A stretch of DNA of 64,000 nt from Pedobacter sp. UBA4863 (GTDB taxonomy: Bacteria > Bacteroidota > Bacteroidia > Sphingobacteriales > Sphingobacteriaceae): assembly GCF_002399615.1 (NCBI RefSeq), contig NZ_DHDZ01000036.1, forward strand, positions 74,346 through 138,345, written 5' to 3'. Below the pieces are notes generated by a model, which searched no databases, was not told where the DNA came from, and saw only the letters and a list, made by a program, of their open reading frames with translations. Positions within the stretch are counted from its first letter, which is position 1, and each line of letters begins with the position of its first letter. Made by a program: the position numbers and the translations under genes. Positions 23,511 to 33,052 of the stretch are shown in pieces.

Positions 23511-25412
23511 ATGATTACAAGTTTACTTTGGTTAATTCCAGTTCTTCCGCTTTTAGGCTTCTTGATTAATGGTTTAGGCCGTAATACATTGAGCAAAGGT
23601 GCTGTTGGCCTTATTGGCAGCGGAGTGGTTTTAACTTCATTTATTCTTAGCGTTTGCTTTTTCTTCGAGCTAAGTGCTAGCACAGATAAGCAATTTTACG
23701 TTAATTATTTCGATTGGATTAGTGTTGGAGATTTGAAAATTCCTTTGTCGTTTTTGTACGACCCATTAAGTGCAATTATGCTCTTAGTGATTACAGGAAT
23801 TGGCTTTTTAATCCATATCTATTCTACAGCTTACATGCACGAAGATGCCGGCTTTAGTAAATTCTTCGCCTATTTAAACCTATTTATCTTCTTCATGTTG
23901 ATTTTGGTTTTAGGTTCAAATTACATCGTGATGTTTATTGGCTGGGAAGGTGTAGGCTTATGTTCATACCTATTAATTGGCTTTTGGTTTACCAACAACA
24001 GCTATGCAAGTGCGGCTAAAAAAGCATTTGTTATTAACCGCATTGGCGATTTAGGTTTCCTTTTAGGAGCATTCTTAATGTTCCAGTTTTTCGGAAGCCT
24101 AGAGTTTGCAAAAGTATTTCCTCAGGCTGCTAATATGTTGCCAGGAAACGAAACCATTACCATTATCGCTATATTGTTATTTATTGGTGCCTGTGGTAAA
24201 TCGGCACAGTTACCACTATTTACATGGTTGCCAGATGCGATGGCGGGACCAACTCCGGTTTCTGCATTAATCCACGCAGCAACGATGGTAACTGCAGGTA
24301 TTTATATGATTGCTCGTTCAAGCGTGGTATTCGACTTGGCGCCAATTGCACAAAATATCATTGCTATTGTCGGTGCAGCGACTGCTTTAGTTGCCGCTTT
24401 AATTGCCTTGACACAAACAGACATCAAAAAAGTATTGGCTTATTCAACCGTATCTCAATTGGGATATATGTTCTTAGGCTTAGGCGTTGGTGCTTATACC
24501 GGTTCTTTCTTCCACGTATTAACCCACGCTTTCTTTAAAGCATTGTTGTTCTTAGGTGCTGGTGCGGTAATTCATTCTTTACACCACGAGCAAGATATGC
24601 GCCACATGGGTGGATTGAAAGCTAAATTGAAAACTACTTTCGCTACCATGATGGTGGGCACCATTGCAATTGCTGGTTTACCTCCTTTTTCGGGTTTCTT
24701 TTCGAAGGATGAAATTTTAGCACATGCTTACCAATTTAGTCCGGTACTTTGGGGAGTAGGTGTGTTGACAGCATTTTTAACTGCATTTTATATGTTCCGT
24801 ATGATGTTCTTAACCTTTTACGGTAAATTCAGAGGTACGCATCATACCGAAGAGCATATTCACGAATCGCCAAAAGCGATGACTATCCCTTTGGTGGTTT
24901 TAGCAATTTTGGCAATAATTGGTGGTGCAATTAACTTCCCTCATATTTTTGGTGGTAATGCTTGGTTATCGCAGTGGTTAACTGGCGCAAAGGTTACTCA
25001 AAACCATTTAGAATTAAGCCATAGCACAGAGTTTATGCTAATGGGAATTTCGGTATTGGCGGCAGTGGTAGCTATACTGTTTGCTTATAGCAAATACGTT
25101 AAAAAAGCAGAAGTACCTGTGTCAGACGAAGCACCTAGAACTGCATTAGAAAAATTATCGTACAATAAATTCTACTTAGATGAAATTTACGATGCCATCA
25201 TTAGAAAACCTTTGGATACATTCTCTAACTTCTTCTATAAAATTATCGATAATAAAGTAATTGATGGTTTGGTGAACGGCCTAGGCTGGACAGCAAACGA
25301 AGGAAGTAAGAACTTACGATTGTTACAATCGGGTAATGTGGGTTATTATATCATTATGATGGTTGTTGGTATTGTGGCATTATTGCTCTATACTTATTTG
25401 TTTATTGCTTAA
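23511..25412 (+). CDS. nuoL: NADH-quinone oxidoreductase subunit L
   Basis: 633 aa antiporter-like proton-pumping subunit at the end of the membrane arm. Visible motifs are YIVMFIGWEGVGLCSYLLIG with the key Glu, PTPVSALIHAATMVTAGIYM, and the lateral amphipathic helix region near the C-terminus. About 15 membrane helices. Confidence 0.96.
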   Translation: MITSLLWLIPVLPLLGFLINGLGRNTLSKGAVGLIGSGVVLTSFILSVCFFFELSASTDKQFYVNYFDWISVGDLKIPLSFLYDPLSAIMLLVITGIGFLIHIYSTAYMHEDAGFSKFFAYLNLFIFFMLILVLGSNYIVMFIGWEGVGLCSYLLIGFWFTNNSYASAAKKAFVINRIGDLGFLLGAFLMFQFFGSLEFAKVFPQAANMLPGNETITIIAILLFIGACGKSAQLPLFTWLPDAMAGPTPVSALIHAATMVTAGIYMIARSSVVFDLAPIAQNIIAIVGAATALVAALIALTQTDIKKVLAYSTVSQLGYMFLGLGVGAYTGSFFHVLTHAFFKALLFLGAGAVIHSLHHEQDMRHMGGLKAKLKTTFATMMVGTIAIAGLPPFSGFFSKDEILAHAYQFSPVLWGVGVLTAFLTAFYMFRMMFLTFYGKFRGTHHTEEHIHESPKAMTIPLVVLAILAIIGGAINFPHIFGGNAWLSQWLTGAKVTQNHLELSHSTEFMLMGISVLAAVVAILFAYSKYVKKAEVPVSDEAPRTALEKLSYNKFYLDEIYDAIIRKPLDTFSNFFYKIIDNKVIDGLVNGLGWTANEGSKNLRLLQSGNVGYYIIMMVVGIVALLLYTYLFIA

Positions 25413-25431
25413 AGTTAGTTCAAAATTATAA

Positions 25432-26898
25432 ATGGAACTTTTAATACTCATATTTCTACCTTTAGTTGGCGCAATTGCCACGGCTTTATTTGTTAAGCAA
25501 ACCACAGCTAAGGTAGTAGCATTTGCTTTTTCAATATTATCAATGGTTGTAGCGGTTACACTGTTAAGCAAGTTTACACCCGATGCAAGCACCCAGTTTA
25601 TAGTTAATTTCCCGTGGATACAACAATTAGGAATTAACTTCCATGCTGGTATAGATGGTATTAGCATGATCACGGTTTTGTTAACTAATGTTTTAACACC
25701 GTTGATTATACTAGCTAGTTTTAAACACGAATATAAAAACGCCAATGCTTTTTATGCTTTAGTATTATTCATGCAAACAGGTTTATTGTTAGTGTTTACC
25801 GCTTTAGATGCTTTCTTGTTTTACATTGGATGGGAAGCCGCTTTAATCCCGATTTACTTTATCTGCGCTAATTGGGGAGGTAAAGACCGCATTAAGGTAA
25901 ACATGAAATTCTTCGTTTACACCATTGCAGGTTCTTTATTTATGCTTTTGGGTATTATTTATTTGTACCTACAAAACCCGGCTAATAACTTCGAGCTAGC
26001 TCAATTTTATAAATTACAATTAGACGCTTCTCAGCAGGGCTGGATTTTTTGGGCGTTCTTTATTGCTTTTGCTATTAAAATGCCAATTTTTCCTTTTCAC
26101 ACTTGGCAACCAGACACCTATACCACAGCACCAGCTCCAGGCACCATGTTGTTGGCAGGAATTATGCTAAAAATGGGTATTTATGGTGTTATTAAATGGT
26201 TATTGCCAATTGTACCACACGGTGTTCAAGATTGGAGCGCTGTAGTAATGGGATTAGCAATTGTTGGTGTAGTTTACGCGGCAATTATTGCATTCATGCA
26301 GAAAGATGCCAAACGTTTAATAGCTTATTCTTCCATTAGTCACGTGGGTTTAATAGCTGCTGGTATTTTCACTTTAAGTCACCAAGGTTTACAAGGCAGC
26401 ATGATCCAAATGTTAAGTCATGGTATCAATGTAATAGGTTTGTTTTTTGTCTTGGATATTATAAATTCGCGTTTAGCAACCAACAAATTTGATGAATTAG
26501 GTGGATTAGCGAAAGTGGCGCCACAGTTAGCAATTACTTTCTTAATTATCCTTTTAGGAACAATAGCCTTACCTGGAACTAATGGATTTATTGGTGAGTT
26601 TTTATTGCTGATGAGCGTTTATAACTATAATGCGTGGTTAGGAGCAATTGCGGGTTTAACAATTATCTTCGGGGCGGTTTATATGTTCAGAAGTTATCAG
26701 AAAATTATGCTAGGCGAAACTAATGCGCTTACCGCTAGCTTTAAAGATATTAACGGAACGGAAAAAGTAGTATTGTACACCATTTGTGCCTTGGTTATTG
26801 TAATTGGCGTTTATCCAAAACCATTATTGCAAATATCAGAGGCATCAGTACAACATTTATTAGAACAGATTAATCATAAATTAACAGGGATTAACTAA
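25432..26898 (+). CDS. nuoM: NADH-quinone oxidoreductase subunit M
   Basis: 488 aa antiporter-like subunit. The conserved Glu lies in YIGWEAALIPIYF, and Lys/His residues in FAIKMPIFPFHTWQPDTYT and the FIGEFLLL segment mark the proton channel. It follows nuoL by 19 bases and is 2 bases from nuoN. Confidence 0.96.
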   Translation: MELLILIFLPLVGAIATALFVKQTTAKVVAFAFSILSMVVAVTLLSKFTPDASTQFIVNFPWIQQLGINFHAGIDGISMITVLLTNVLTPLIILASFKHEYKNANAFYALVLFMQTGLLLVFTALDAFLFYIGWEAALIPIYFICANWGGKDRIKVNMKFFVYTIAGSLFMLLGIIYLYLQNPANNFELAQFYKLQLDASQQGWIFWAFFIAFAIKMPIFPFHTWQPDTYTTAPAPGTMLLAGIMLKMGIYGVIKWLLPIVPHGVQDWSAVVMGLAIVGVVYAAIIAFMQKDAKRLIAYSSISHVGLIAAGIFTLSHQGLQGSMIQMLSHGINVIGLFFVLDIINSRLATNKFDELGGLAKVAPQLAITFLIILLGTIALPGTNGFIGEFLLLMSVYNYNAWLGAIAGLTIIFGAVYMFRSYQKIMLGETNALTASFKDINGTEKVVLYTICALVIVIGVYPKPLLQISEASVQHLLEQINHKLTGIN

Positions 26899-26900
26899 GC

Positions 26901-28274
26901 ATGAATATTATTATAACCATTGCCGTAACGGCTTTAGTAGTTCTTTATACAGGTTTATTTAAAGCCAAGAAAGCTTTATTACCTATCACTTTGCTTGGTC
27001 TTGTAGTTGCTTTGGGTTTTACCATCTGTTCTTGGAACCAACCAACGGTACATTTTGGAATGATGCAAATTGATAATTTTGCATTGGCTTTTGCCGCAAT
27101 TTCAATTATAGGAACACTATTGATTTTCTTGTTAACGCAACGTTACTTTGCCGAAAACAGTCCGAACATAGCCGAATATTTTACCTTGATACTTTTTGCT
27201 TTGTGCGGAATTATCATCATGGTTTCTTATAAAAACCTGTCAATGTTGTTTATCGGGGTAGAAATAATGTCGGTCTGTTTGTATATTTTAGCAGGCATCA
27301 GAAAGCAAAACTTTGCTTCAAACGAAGCTTCGCTGAAGTACTTTTTAATGGGTGCTTTCTCTACAGGTTTCTTGTTGTTTGGTATTGCCTTAATTTACGG
27401 CGCTACAGGCTCATTTGATATCGATGCTATTCAAGCTAATTTGGTAAACAACGTTACTCATGTGTCGCCTTTATTTTATCCAGGCATTATTTTAGTGATG
27501 GTAGGCTTGTGTTTTAAAGTGGGTGCCGCACCTTTCCATTTCTGGACCCCAGATGTGTACGAAGGCGCTCCGTCTTTAATTACAACCTTTATGGCTACCG
27601 TAGTTAAAACTGGAGGCTTTGCAGCTTTCTTAAGATTGTTTGCCGGCGCTTTTGAACCTCTGCACGATTTTTGGATGCCAGCCCTAATGGCCATCGTCAT
27701 CATCACCTTGTGTTTGGGAAATATTACCGCTTTATACCAAAAGAACTTTAAGCGTATGTTGGCTTACTCAAGTATCTCTCATGCAGGTTATTTATTGTTC
27801 TCTTTAATTGTTTTAACAGCTAATTCGGCAAGCAATGTGCTGGTTTATGCGGCAGCCTATACTTTTGCTACTATTGTTGCCTTTGCAGTAATGATTAATG
27901 TAAAGCAAAAAACAGGTAGCGATGATATAGAAAGTTTCAATGGCTTGGCAAAGCGTAATCCTATGGCGGCATTGGCCTTAACTATTTCCATGTTGTCATT
28001 GGCTGGTATTCCGTTAACGGCTGGTTTTATCGGTAAATATGTAATGTTCTTAAATGTTTTAGAAAATTACCAGATCATTTTAGTAGTTATTGCTATTTTA
28101 AATGCCTTAGTAGGTTTCTATTATTATTTCAGGGTAATTATTGCAGTTTATTTTAAAGAAGGAAAAGAAATAGAATTAGATACCCCAATGCAGTACAAAG
28201 TAGTACTGGTTGTTTCAACAATAGTAATCTTAGTTTTAGGGATTTATCCTTCGCTTATTTTAAACCTGATATAG
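26901..28274 (+). CDS. nuoN: NADH-quinone oxidoreductase subunit N
   Basis: 457 aa antiporter-like subunit. Signatures include MLFIGVEIMSVCLYILAGIR, the APFHFWTPDVYEGAPS loop and YSSISHAGYLL. It is the last of the fourteen nuo genes; no strong terminator is seen after it, so reading into dedA is possible. Confidence 0.95.
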   Translation: MNIIITIAVTALVVLYTGLFKAKKALLPITLLGLVVALGFTICSWNQPTVHFGMMQIDNFALAFAAISIIGTLLIFLLTQRYFAENSPNIAEYFTLILFALCGIIIMVSYKNLSMLFIGVEIMSVCLYILAGIRKQNFASNEASLKYFLMGAFSTGFLLFGIALIYGATGSFDIDAIQANLVNNVTHVSPLFYPGIILVMVGLCFKVGAAPFHFWTPDVYEGAPSLITTFMATVVKTGGFAAFLRLFAGAFEPLHDFWMPALMAIVIITLCLGNITALYQKNFKRMLAYSSISHAGYLLFSLIVLTANSASNVLVYAAAYTFATIVAFAVMINVKQKTGSDDIESFNGLAKRNPMAALALTISMLSLAGIPLTAGFIGKYVMFLNVLENYQIILVVIAILNALVGFYYYFRVIIAVYFKEGKEIELDTPMQYKVVLVVSTIVILVLGIYPSLILNLI

Positions 28275-28321
28275 CATAACGATTTAGAGTTTTATTTGTA
28301 GTTTTACGAATAATCGCAATT

Positions 28322-28990
28322 ATGCAACAATTCTGGACTTACCTACAGCATCTTATAGATCCTGAGAAACTTTTACATCAAGGAGGTTTCTATTTAGTTG
28401 TATTTGTTATTTTCGCCGAAACGGGATTGTTTTTTGGTTTCTTTTTGCCAGGAGATTACCTTTTGTTTTTAGCGGGCATGTTTGTAGCTACAGGTAAATT
28501 AGATGTCAATATATATACCTTGGTACTTGCATTAATGGCAGCCGCTATTTCCGGAAATTTTGTGGGCTATTGGTTCGGTAAAAAAACAGGGCCAGTATTG
28601 CATACCAGAAAAGACACCTTTTTCTTTAAAAAGAAGTTTCTTAAAACAGCCGAAGAATATTATCGTAAACAAGGCGCTTTTGCGTTAATTATGGGCAGGT
28701 TTGTGCCAATAGTTAGAACATTTGCCCCAATAGTGGCAGGCCTCATTAAAATGGATTTTAGAAAATTTGTGGTCTATAATGTAGCCGGTGCATTATTATG
28801 GATTTGTTCCTTAACTTTGTTGGGTTATTTTTTAGGTAAAAGCTTTGCAAAACAAATAGAAGAATATCTAGCTTATATCATTTTTGGGTTTATTTTAATT
28901 ACAACAATCCCTTTAGTGATTACCTTTGTGAAAAATAAAATACAGAATACTAATTTAGAAGATAGAGAGATTAAACAAGAAGATGATTAA
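28322..28990 (+). CDS. DedA-family membrane protein
   Basis: 222 aa inner-membrane protein with the DedA/SNARE-associated domain (FFGFFLPGDYLLFLAG near the start and GRFVPIVRTFAPIVAGLIKM in the centre). DedA proteins are linked to lipid (undecaprenyl phosphate or phosphatidylethanolamine) flipping and membrane homeostasis; the substrate here is not known. It overlaps ppa by 8 bases, so the two are co-translated. Confidence 0.93.
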   Translation: MQQFWTYLQHLIDPEKLLHQGGFYLVVFVIFAETGLFFGFFLPGDYLLFLAGMFVATGKLDVNIYTLVLALMAAAISGNFVGYWFGKKTGPVLHTRKDTFFFKKKFLKTAEEYYRKQGAFALIMGRFVPIVRTFAPIVAGLIKMDFRKFVVYNVAGALLWICSLTLLGYFLGKSFAKQIEEYLAYIIFGFILITTIPLVITFVKNKIQNTNLEDREIKQEDD

Positions 28991-29525
28991 AGACAACAGC
29001 CATCCATGGCACAGCGTATCTCCGGGCGAAAATTTGCCTGAAACAGTAAATGCAATTATAGAAATTCCTAAAGGATCAAAAGCAAAATACGAAATAGACA
29101 AAGACTCTAATTTAATTAAGTTAGACCGCGTACTGTTTTCATCAGTAATGTACCCCGCTAATTATGGTTTTATTCCGCAAACTTATTGCGATGATAAAGA
29201 TCCATTAGATATTTTGGTTTTATGTTCGGTAGATGTTTACCCCATGACCATTATTGAGGCTAAAGTAATTGGTGTAATGCACATGATTGATAATGGCGAA
29301 CAAGACGATAAAATTATTGCCGTGGCTAAAAACGATCCATCGGTAAATTATATTAACGATTTGGGAGAATTGCCTCCGCATACCATGAAAGAAATAGTGA
29401 AGTTCTTTCAAGATTACAAAGCGTTAGAAAACAAACAAGTAACTATCGAGCATCTTTTAGGTGTAAGGTATGCCCATAAGGTAATCAACGAGAGCATTGA
29501 GCTCTATAATAGTACATTTAGGTAA
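28983..29525 (+). CDS. ppa: Inorganic pyrophosphatase
   Basis: 180 aa soluble family I enzyme that hydrolyses pyrophosphate to phosphate. Active-site parts seen are YEIDKDSNLIKLDR, YPANYGFIPQTY and the metal-binding signature DDKDPLDILVL. It is co-transcribed with dedA and lies 6 bases before the CNNM gene. Confidence 0.95.
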   Translation: MIKDNSHPWHSVSPGENLPETVNAIIEIPKGSKAKYEIDKDSNLIKLDRVLFSSVMYPANYGFIPQTYCDDKDPLDILVLCSVDVYPMTIIEAKVIGVMHMIDNGEQDDKIIAVAKNDPSVNYINDLGELPPHTMKEIVKFFQDYKALENKQVTIEHLLGVRYAHKVINESIELYNSTFR

Positions 29526-29531
29526 TTTTTA

Positions 29532-30947
29532 ATGATTTTTCCCGTCAGTACCACATTGCTAGCATTTTTTAATGCATTTATCCCAACGCCGGTTTTAGCT
29601 GTAGCTATAACGCCAGAAACAGAGGGTAGTTCTATAGGTTGGCGCCTATTATTTGCGTTGTTTTTGGTTTTTTTAAACGGTTTCTTTGTGGCCGCCGAGT
29701 TTGCAATCGTTAAAGTTCGAGCTTCGCAAATAGAAATCAAGGCAAAAACAGGAAGCAGAGTTGGTAAAATGGCTAAAAATATTCTTCATCATTTAGATGG
29801 ATATTTGGCAGCCACGCAATTGGGTATTACTTTAGCGTCTCTTGGTCTAGGTGTGGTAGGAGAGCGAGTAATGCACGAGATTATCCACGATTCGTTGGCT
29901 AGTTTTGGTGTTGGCGAAGCATTAATAACAACAATATCTACAATAGTAGCGTTTTCAATCATCACCATTATGCACATTGTTTTTGGCGAACTGGCTCCAA
30001 AATCATTGGCAATTCAGCGTCCGGTTGCAACAACACTATTTGTAGCTATACCACTTCAAGCTTTTTATATTTTGTTTAGGCCGGCTATTTGGTTATTAAA
30101 TGGTTTTGCTACCATTATTTTAAAACCATTTGGCATTGATACAAGTGCTGGCCACGAAGCATTGCATAGTAACGAAGAATTACAGTACCTGTTAGATCAA
30201 GGTAAAGAAAGTGGCGCCCTAGAAGATAGCGAACACGAGCTCATTAAGAACGTATTTGATTTTAATGAGCGTGTGGTTAAAAACATCATGGTGCCGCGTA
30301 CCAAAATTTCTGGTGTAGAGTTAACAGCTACCAACGAAGAAGTGGTAGAAATGATTATTAAAGAAGGGTATTCTAGGTTGCCAGTTTACGATGATATCAT
30401 CGATAAAATTATTGGAATTATACACGCAAAGGATGTGTTGCCCTTACTAGCAAGTCAAAAAGAGTGGTCGCTAAAAGACATTATAAGAAAACCTTATTTT
30501 GTTCCCGAAACCAAGAAAATTAATGATCTATTAGGCGAGCTGCAACAAAAGCGTTTGCAAATAGCAATTGTATTAGACGAGTTTGGTGGTACTGCAGGTA
30601 TGGTAACTTTAGAAGACATTGTAGAGGAGATTGTGGGCGAAATACAAGATGAATACGATGAAGAAAAGCCAATGGTAGAAAAAGTTACGGATACCGAATT
30701 TATAGTAAATGCCTACGCAACGGTATATGACGTTAACGAATACCTACCTCACGATTTGCCAGAAGACGAAGATTTTGATACTGTTGGAGGCTTAGTTTCG
30801 CATGCTTTTGGAAAAATTCCGGAAGTGGGCGATAGCGAAGAATGTTACGGCTACCTATTTACCATCCTTAAAAAAACCGAGCAAAATATTGAAACTGTAA
30901 AACTAGAGGCTGTTATTAACAAGAGCAATATGGTAGATTTGCATTAA
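29532..30947 (+). CDS. CNNM/CorC (hemolysin-like) transporter protein
   Basis: 471 aa. The N-terminal CNNM/DUF21 membrane domain covers residues 30-205 (NGFFVAAEFAIVKVRASQIE is typical). A CBS pair follows at about 225-345 (MVPRTKISGVELTATNEEVV, then VLDEFGGTAGMVTLEDIVEE), and a CorC/HlyC C-terminal domain at about 360-440. Members affect Mg2+ or Co2+ export or resistance; the older name hemolysin is not informative. The first 25 residues are an extra hydrophobic stretch and could be a signal or a first helix. Confidence 0.92.
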   Translation: MIFPVSTTLLAFFNAFIPTPVLAVAITPETEGSSIGWRLLFALFLVFLNGFFVAAEFAIVKVRASQIEIKAKTGSRVGKMAKNILHHLDGYLAATQLGITLASLGLGVVGERVMHEIIHDSLASFGVGEALITTISTIVAFSIITIMHIVFGELAPKSLAIQRPVATTLFVAIPLQAFYILFRPAIWLLNGFATIILKPFGIDTSAGHEALHSNEELQYLLDQGKESGALEDSEHELIKNVFDFNERVVKNIMVPRTKISGVELTATNEEVVEMIIKEGYSRLPVYDDIIDKIIGIIHAKDVLPLLASQKEWSLKDIIRKPYFVPETKKINDLLGELQQKRLQIAIVLDEFGGTAGMVTLEDIVEEIVGEIQDEYDEEKPMVEKVTDTEFIVNAYATVYDVNEYLPHDLPEDEDFDTVGGLVSHAFGKIPEVGDSEECYGYLFTILKKTEQNIETVKLEAVINKSNMVDLH

Positions 30948-31011
30948 ATTAAGCTTAAAATCGTTTAAATGGGTAGTTTAATGCTGTTGGTTTCTGTTTA
31001 ATGCTTTTCTG

Positions 31012-31041
31012 CTTTTTCAATTTTGACCTTTAACTTTAAAG
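31012..31041 (+). repeat. T/C-rich 30-base element directly before rsmE
   Basis: CTTTTTCAATTTTGACCTTT and the following AACTTTAAAG resemble the right inverted repeat of the four-helix-bundle element (20003-20036) and end at the base before the rsmE ATG. Confidence 0.45.
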
Positions 31042-31749
31042 ATGCACTTATTCTACACTCCTGATATTAACGCTAATACCTATACCCTAAACGAGGAAGA
31101 AAGTAACCACTGTAATAAAGTGTTGCGCCTAAAGCAGGGAGATAAGGTTTGTTTAATTGATGGTGTAGGAGGGCTATATACAGCCGAAATTGCCGAAGCA
31201 ACAAAAAAGGCAGTGCACCTGCATATTCTACATAAACAAATCGAATTTGGAAAGCGTAATCATTACCTCCATATCGCCATTGCACCTACCAAAAATATCG
31301 ACAGGCTAGAATGGTTTTTAGAAAAGGCTACCGAAATTGGTATTGATGAAATTACGCCTCTTATTTGTGATCGCTCTGAACGAAAAGTGGTGAAAGAAGA
31401 ACGCTTAGAAAAAGTAATTACTTCGGCAGTTAAACAATCGCTTACGGCGTATCATCCTGTACTAAACACTGCAATAACTTTTAAAGATTTTATTAAGCAA
31501 TACAAAGCCGACACCAAACTAATAGCTCACTGTATTAATGACGACGATAAGACGGTAATTTCTTCCATCGTTAAGCCACATCAAAATTACCTAATTTTAA
31601 TTGGTCCAGAAGGAGATTTTACCCCCGCAGAAATTGAACTGGCTTTGCAAAACAAATATAAACCAGTAACTTTAGGTAATACCCGCCTTCGCACAGAAAC
31701 TGCTGGCTTGGCGGCTTGCTTTGAAGTCAATTTTTTAAATAGGGAGTAA
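31042..31749 (+). CDS. rsmE: 16S rRNA (uracil-1498-N3)-methyltransferase
   Basis: 235 aa SPOUT-class enzyme. The PUA-like N-terminal domain (NHCNKVLRLKQGDKVCLIDG) is followed by the knotted SAM-binding domain with IGPEGDFTPAEI and LGNTRLRTETAGL. It methylates U1498 of 16S rRNA. Its stop overlaps the next start by one base. Confidence 0.94.
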   Translation: MHLFYTPDINANTYTLNEEESNHCNKVLRLKQGDKVCLIDGVGGLYTAEIAEATKKAVHLHILHKQIEFGKRNHYLHIAIAPTKNIDRLEWFLEKATEIGIDEITPLICDRSERKVVKEERLEKVITSAVKQSLTAYHPVLNTAITFKDFIKQYKADTKLIAHCINDDDKTVISSIVKPHQNYLILIGPEGDFTPAEIELALQNKYKPVTLGNTRLRTETAGLAACFEVNFLNRE

Positions 31750-32474
31750 TGAAGCGGGTTACGAATTTAGATTTACGATTTACGATTTCCCAAAGGGCAA
31801 AATACTTAAAAGCTTACACGCTTCGCTTTCTACTTTTTACTTTTACCTTTTTACTTTTTACAGCTTTTACCATTCCCCCAACCTACAAAATGGGCAAATT
31901 AAAGTATGCAGGTGGTGGCGACTGGTATGCCAATAGAACCGCTTTGCCAAATTTGATTGCTTTTTGCAACAAGAATATTGCCACCAATTTTGTAGCAGAT
32001 GAAGGGATTGTAGAAGTAGGGAGTGCCGAGTTGTTTGATTATCCTTTTGTGTACATGACCGGGCATGGAAACGTTACTTTTAACGCCCAAGAAGCATTTA
32101 ATTTGCGTAAATATCTTATTGGTGGTGGTTTTTTACACATAGACGATAATTATGGCCTAGATAAATTTATTCGTCCGCAAATGAAAAAGGTTTTTCCGGA
32201 ACTTGATTTTGTGGAGTTGCCAGCTAACCATAAAATATACCACCAAAAATTTAAGTTTACCAACGGCCTACCGAAAATACACGAACACGATAATAAGCGT
32301 CCTCAAGGATTTGCGCTTATTTATAAAGGGAGAATAGTATGTTTTTATACCTACGAATGCGATTTAGGTAATGGTTGGGAAGATTTTGGTACTTATCCTT
32401 CCGACAGCCAAGAAAGTAGAAATAACGCTCTTAAAATGGGCGCAAACCTAGTGCAATATGCCTTAACCAATTAA
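31749..32474 (+). CDS. DUF4159 domain protein, exported
   Basis: 241 aa. The DUF4159 domain starts at about residue 47 (YKMGKLKYAGGGDWYANRTA) and contains YMTGHGNVTF and LRKYLIGGGFLHIDDNYG. Its biochemical role is unknown; the fold is thought to resemble glutamine-amidotransferase-like domains. The first 45 residues are a basic stretch and a Phe/Leu/Thr-rich hydrophobic helix (LRFLLFTFTFLLFTAFTI) that can serve as a signal peptide or anchor. They are encoded by repeat-like DNA (see 31770-31862) and have no obvious family counterpart. Confidence 0.88.
   Translation: MKRVTNLDLRFTISQRAKYLKAYTLRFLLFTFTFLLFTAFTIPPTYKMGKLKYAGGGDWYANRTALPNLIAFCNKNIATNFVADEGIVEVGSAELFDYPFVYMTGHGNVTFNAQEAFNLRKYLIGGGFLHIDDNYGLDKFIRPQMKKVFPELDFVELPANHKIYHQKFKFTNGLPKIHEHDNKRPQGFALIYKGRIVCFYTYECDLGNGWEDFGTYPSDSQESRNNALKMGANLVQYALTN
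31770..31862 (+). repeat. Repeat DNA that encodes the DUF4159 N-terminus
   Basis: It starts with 2.7 tandem copies of GATTTAC (31770-31788) and ends with a T/C-rich run made of TACTTTTTAC-type units (31830-31862), like the T-rich elements before nuoG and rsmE. Elsewhere in the window such DNA is intergenic; here it is in frame inside the coding sequence. Confidence 0.55.
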
Positions 32475-32478
32475 GCTT

Positions 32479-32979
32479 ATGAATAAAGTTACGGTGAATA
32501 ATCGTTATCAGTTTGAAGTGGATGTGCTAAATGGAGCTTTGAAGGTTAACCATCAAGACCTCCATCTTGATGTATTGACCTTGACAGCAGCATCCAGTCA
32601 TATCATTCATGATAATAAGTCTTACAATATAGAGGTTGTTGACTTTGATAAAGAAGAAAAGCAGGCTAATATTAAAGTTAATGGACACGTTTATAAAGTG
32701 CAAATCACTACACAATTAGATATGCTGCTACAACAACTTGGCATGGATAGCTTAGCTAACAACAAAGTATTAGCGTTAAAGGCACCAATGCCCGGCCTGG
32801 TGTTAAACGTATTGGTAACAGTTGGAGACGAGGTGAAAAAAGGAGATAACCTGCTGGTGTTGGAGGCCATGAAAATGGAAAATATTATCAAATCTCCAGC
32901 CGATGCCGTTATTAAAAAAATAGGGGTAAAACAGGGAGATAAAATTGAAAAGAATACGGTGTTGATAGAATTTGTTTAA
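32479..32979 (+). CDS. Biotin/lipoyl carrier domain protein
   Basis: 166 aa. A biotinyl domain lies at residues 97-166 with the attachment site LEAMKMEN (Lys132 is the predicted biotin-bearing residue). The N-terminal 90 residues form a separate beta-rich part. It resembles the carrier subunit of an acyl-CoA carboxylase, but no carboxylase gene is adjacent, so the partner is encoded elsewhere. It lies 4 bases after the DUF4159 gene. Confidence 0.88.
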   Translation: MNKVTVNNRYQFEVDVLNGALKVNHQDLHLDVLTLTAASSHIIHDNKSYNIEVVDFDKEEKQANIKVNGHVYKVQITTQLDMLLQQLGMDSLANNKVLALKAPMPGLVLNVLVTVGDEVKKGDNLLVLEAMKMENIIKSPADAVIKKIGVKQGDKIEKNTVLIEFV

Positions 32980-32995
32980 GTTGTTCTTTCTCCCC

Positions 32996-33035
32996 AAAAG
33001 TAAAGGCTCTGCAATATTGCAGAGCCTTTACTTTT
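32996..33035. terminator. Bidirectional terminator: 40-bp perfect palindrome
   Basis: Bases 32996-33015 are the exact reverse complement of 33016-33035, with AAAAG and CTTTT ends. It lies between the convergent carrier and gldJ genes and suits both. Confidence 0.88.
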
Positions 33036-33052
33036 CTATATTGTTAAGGTTG

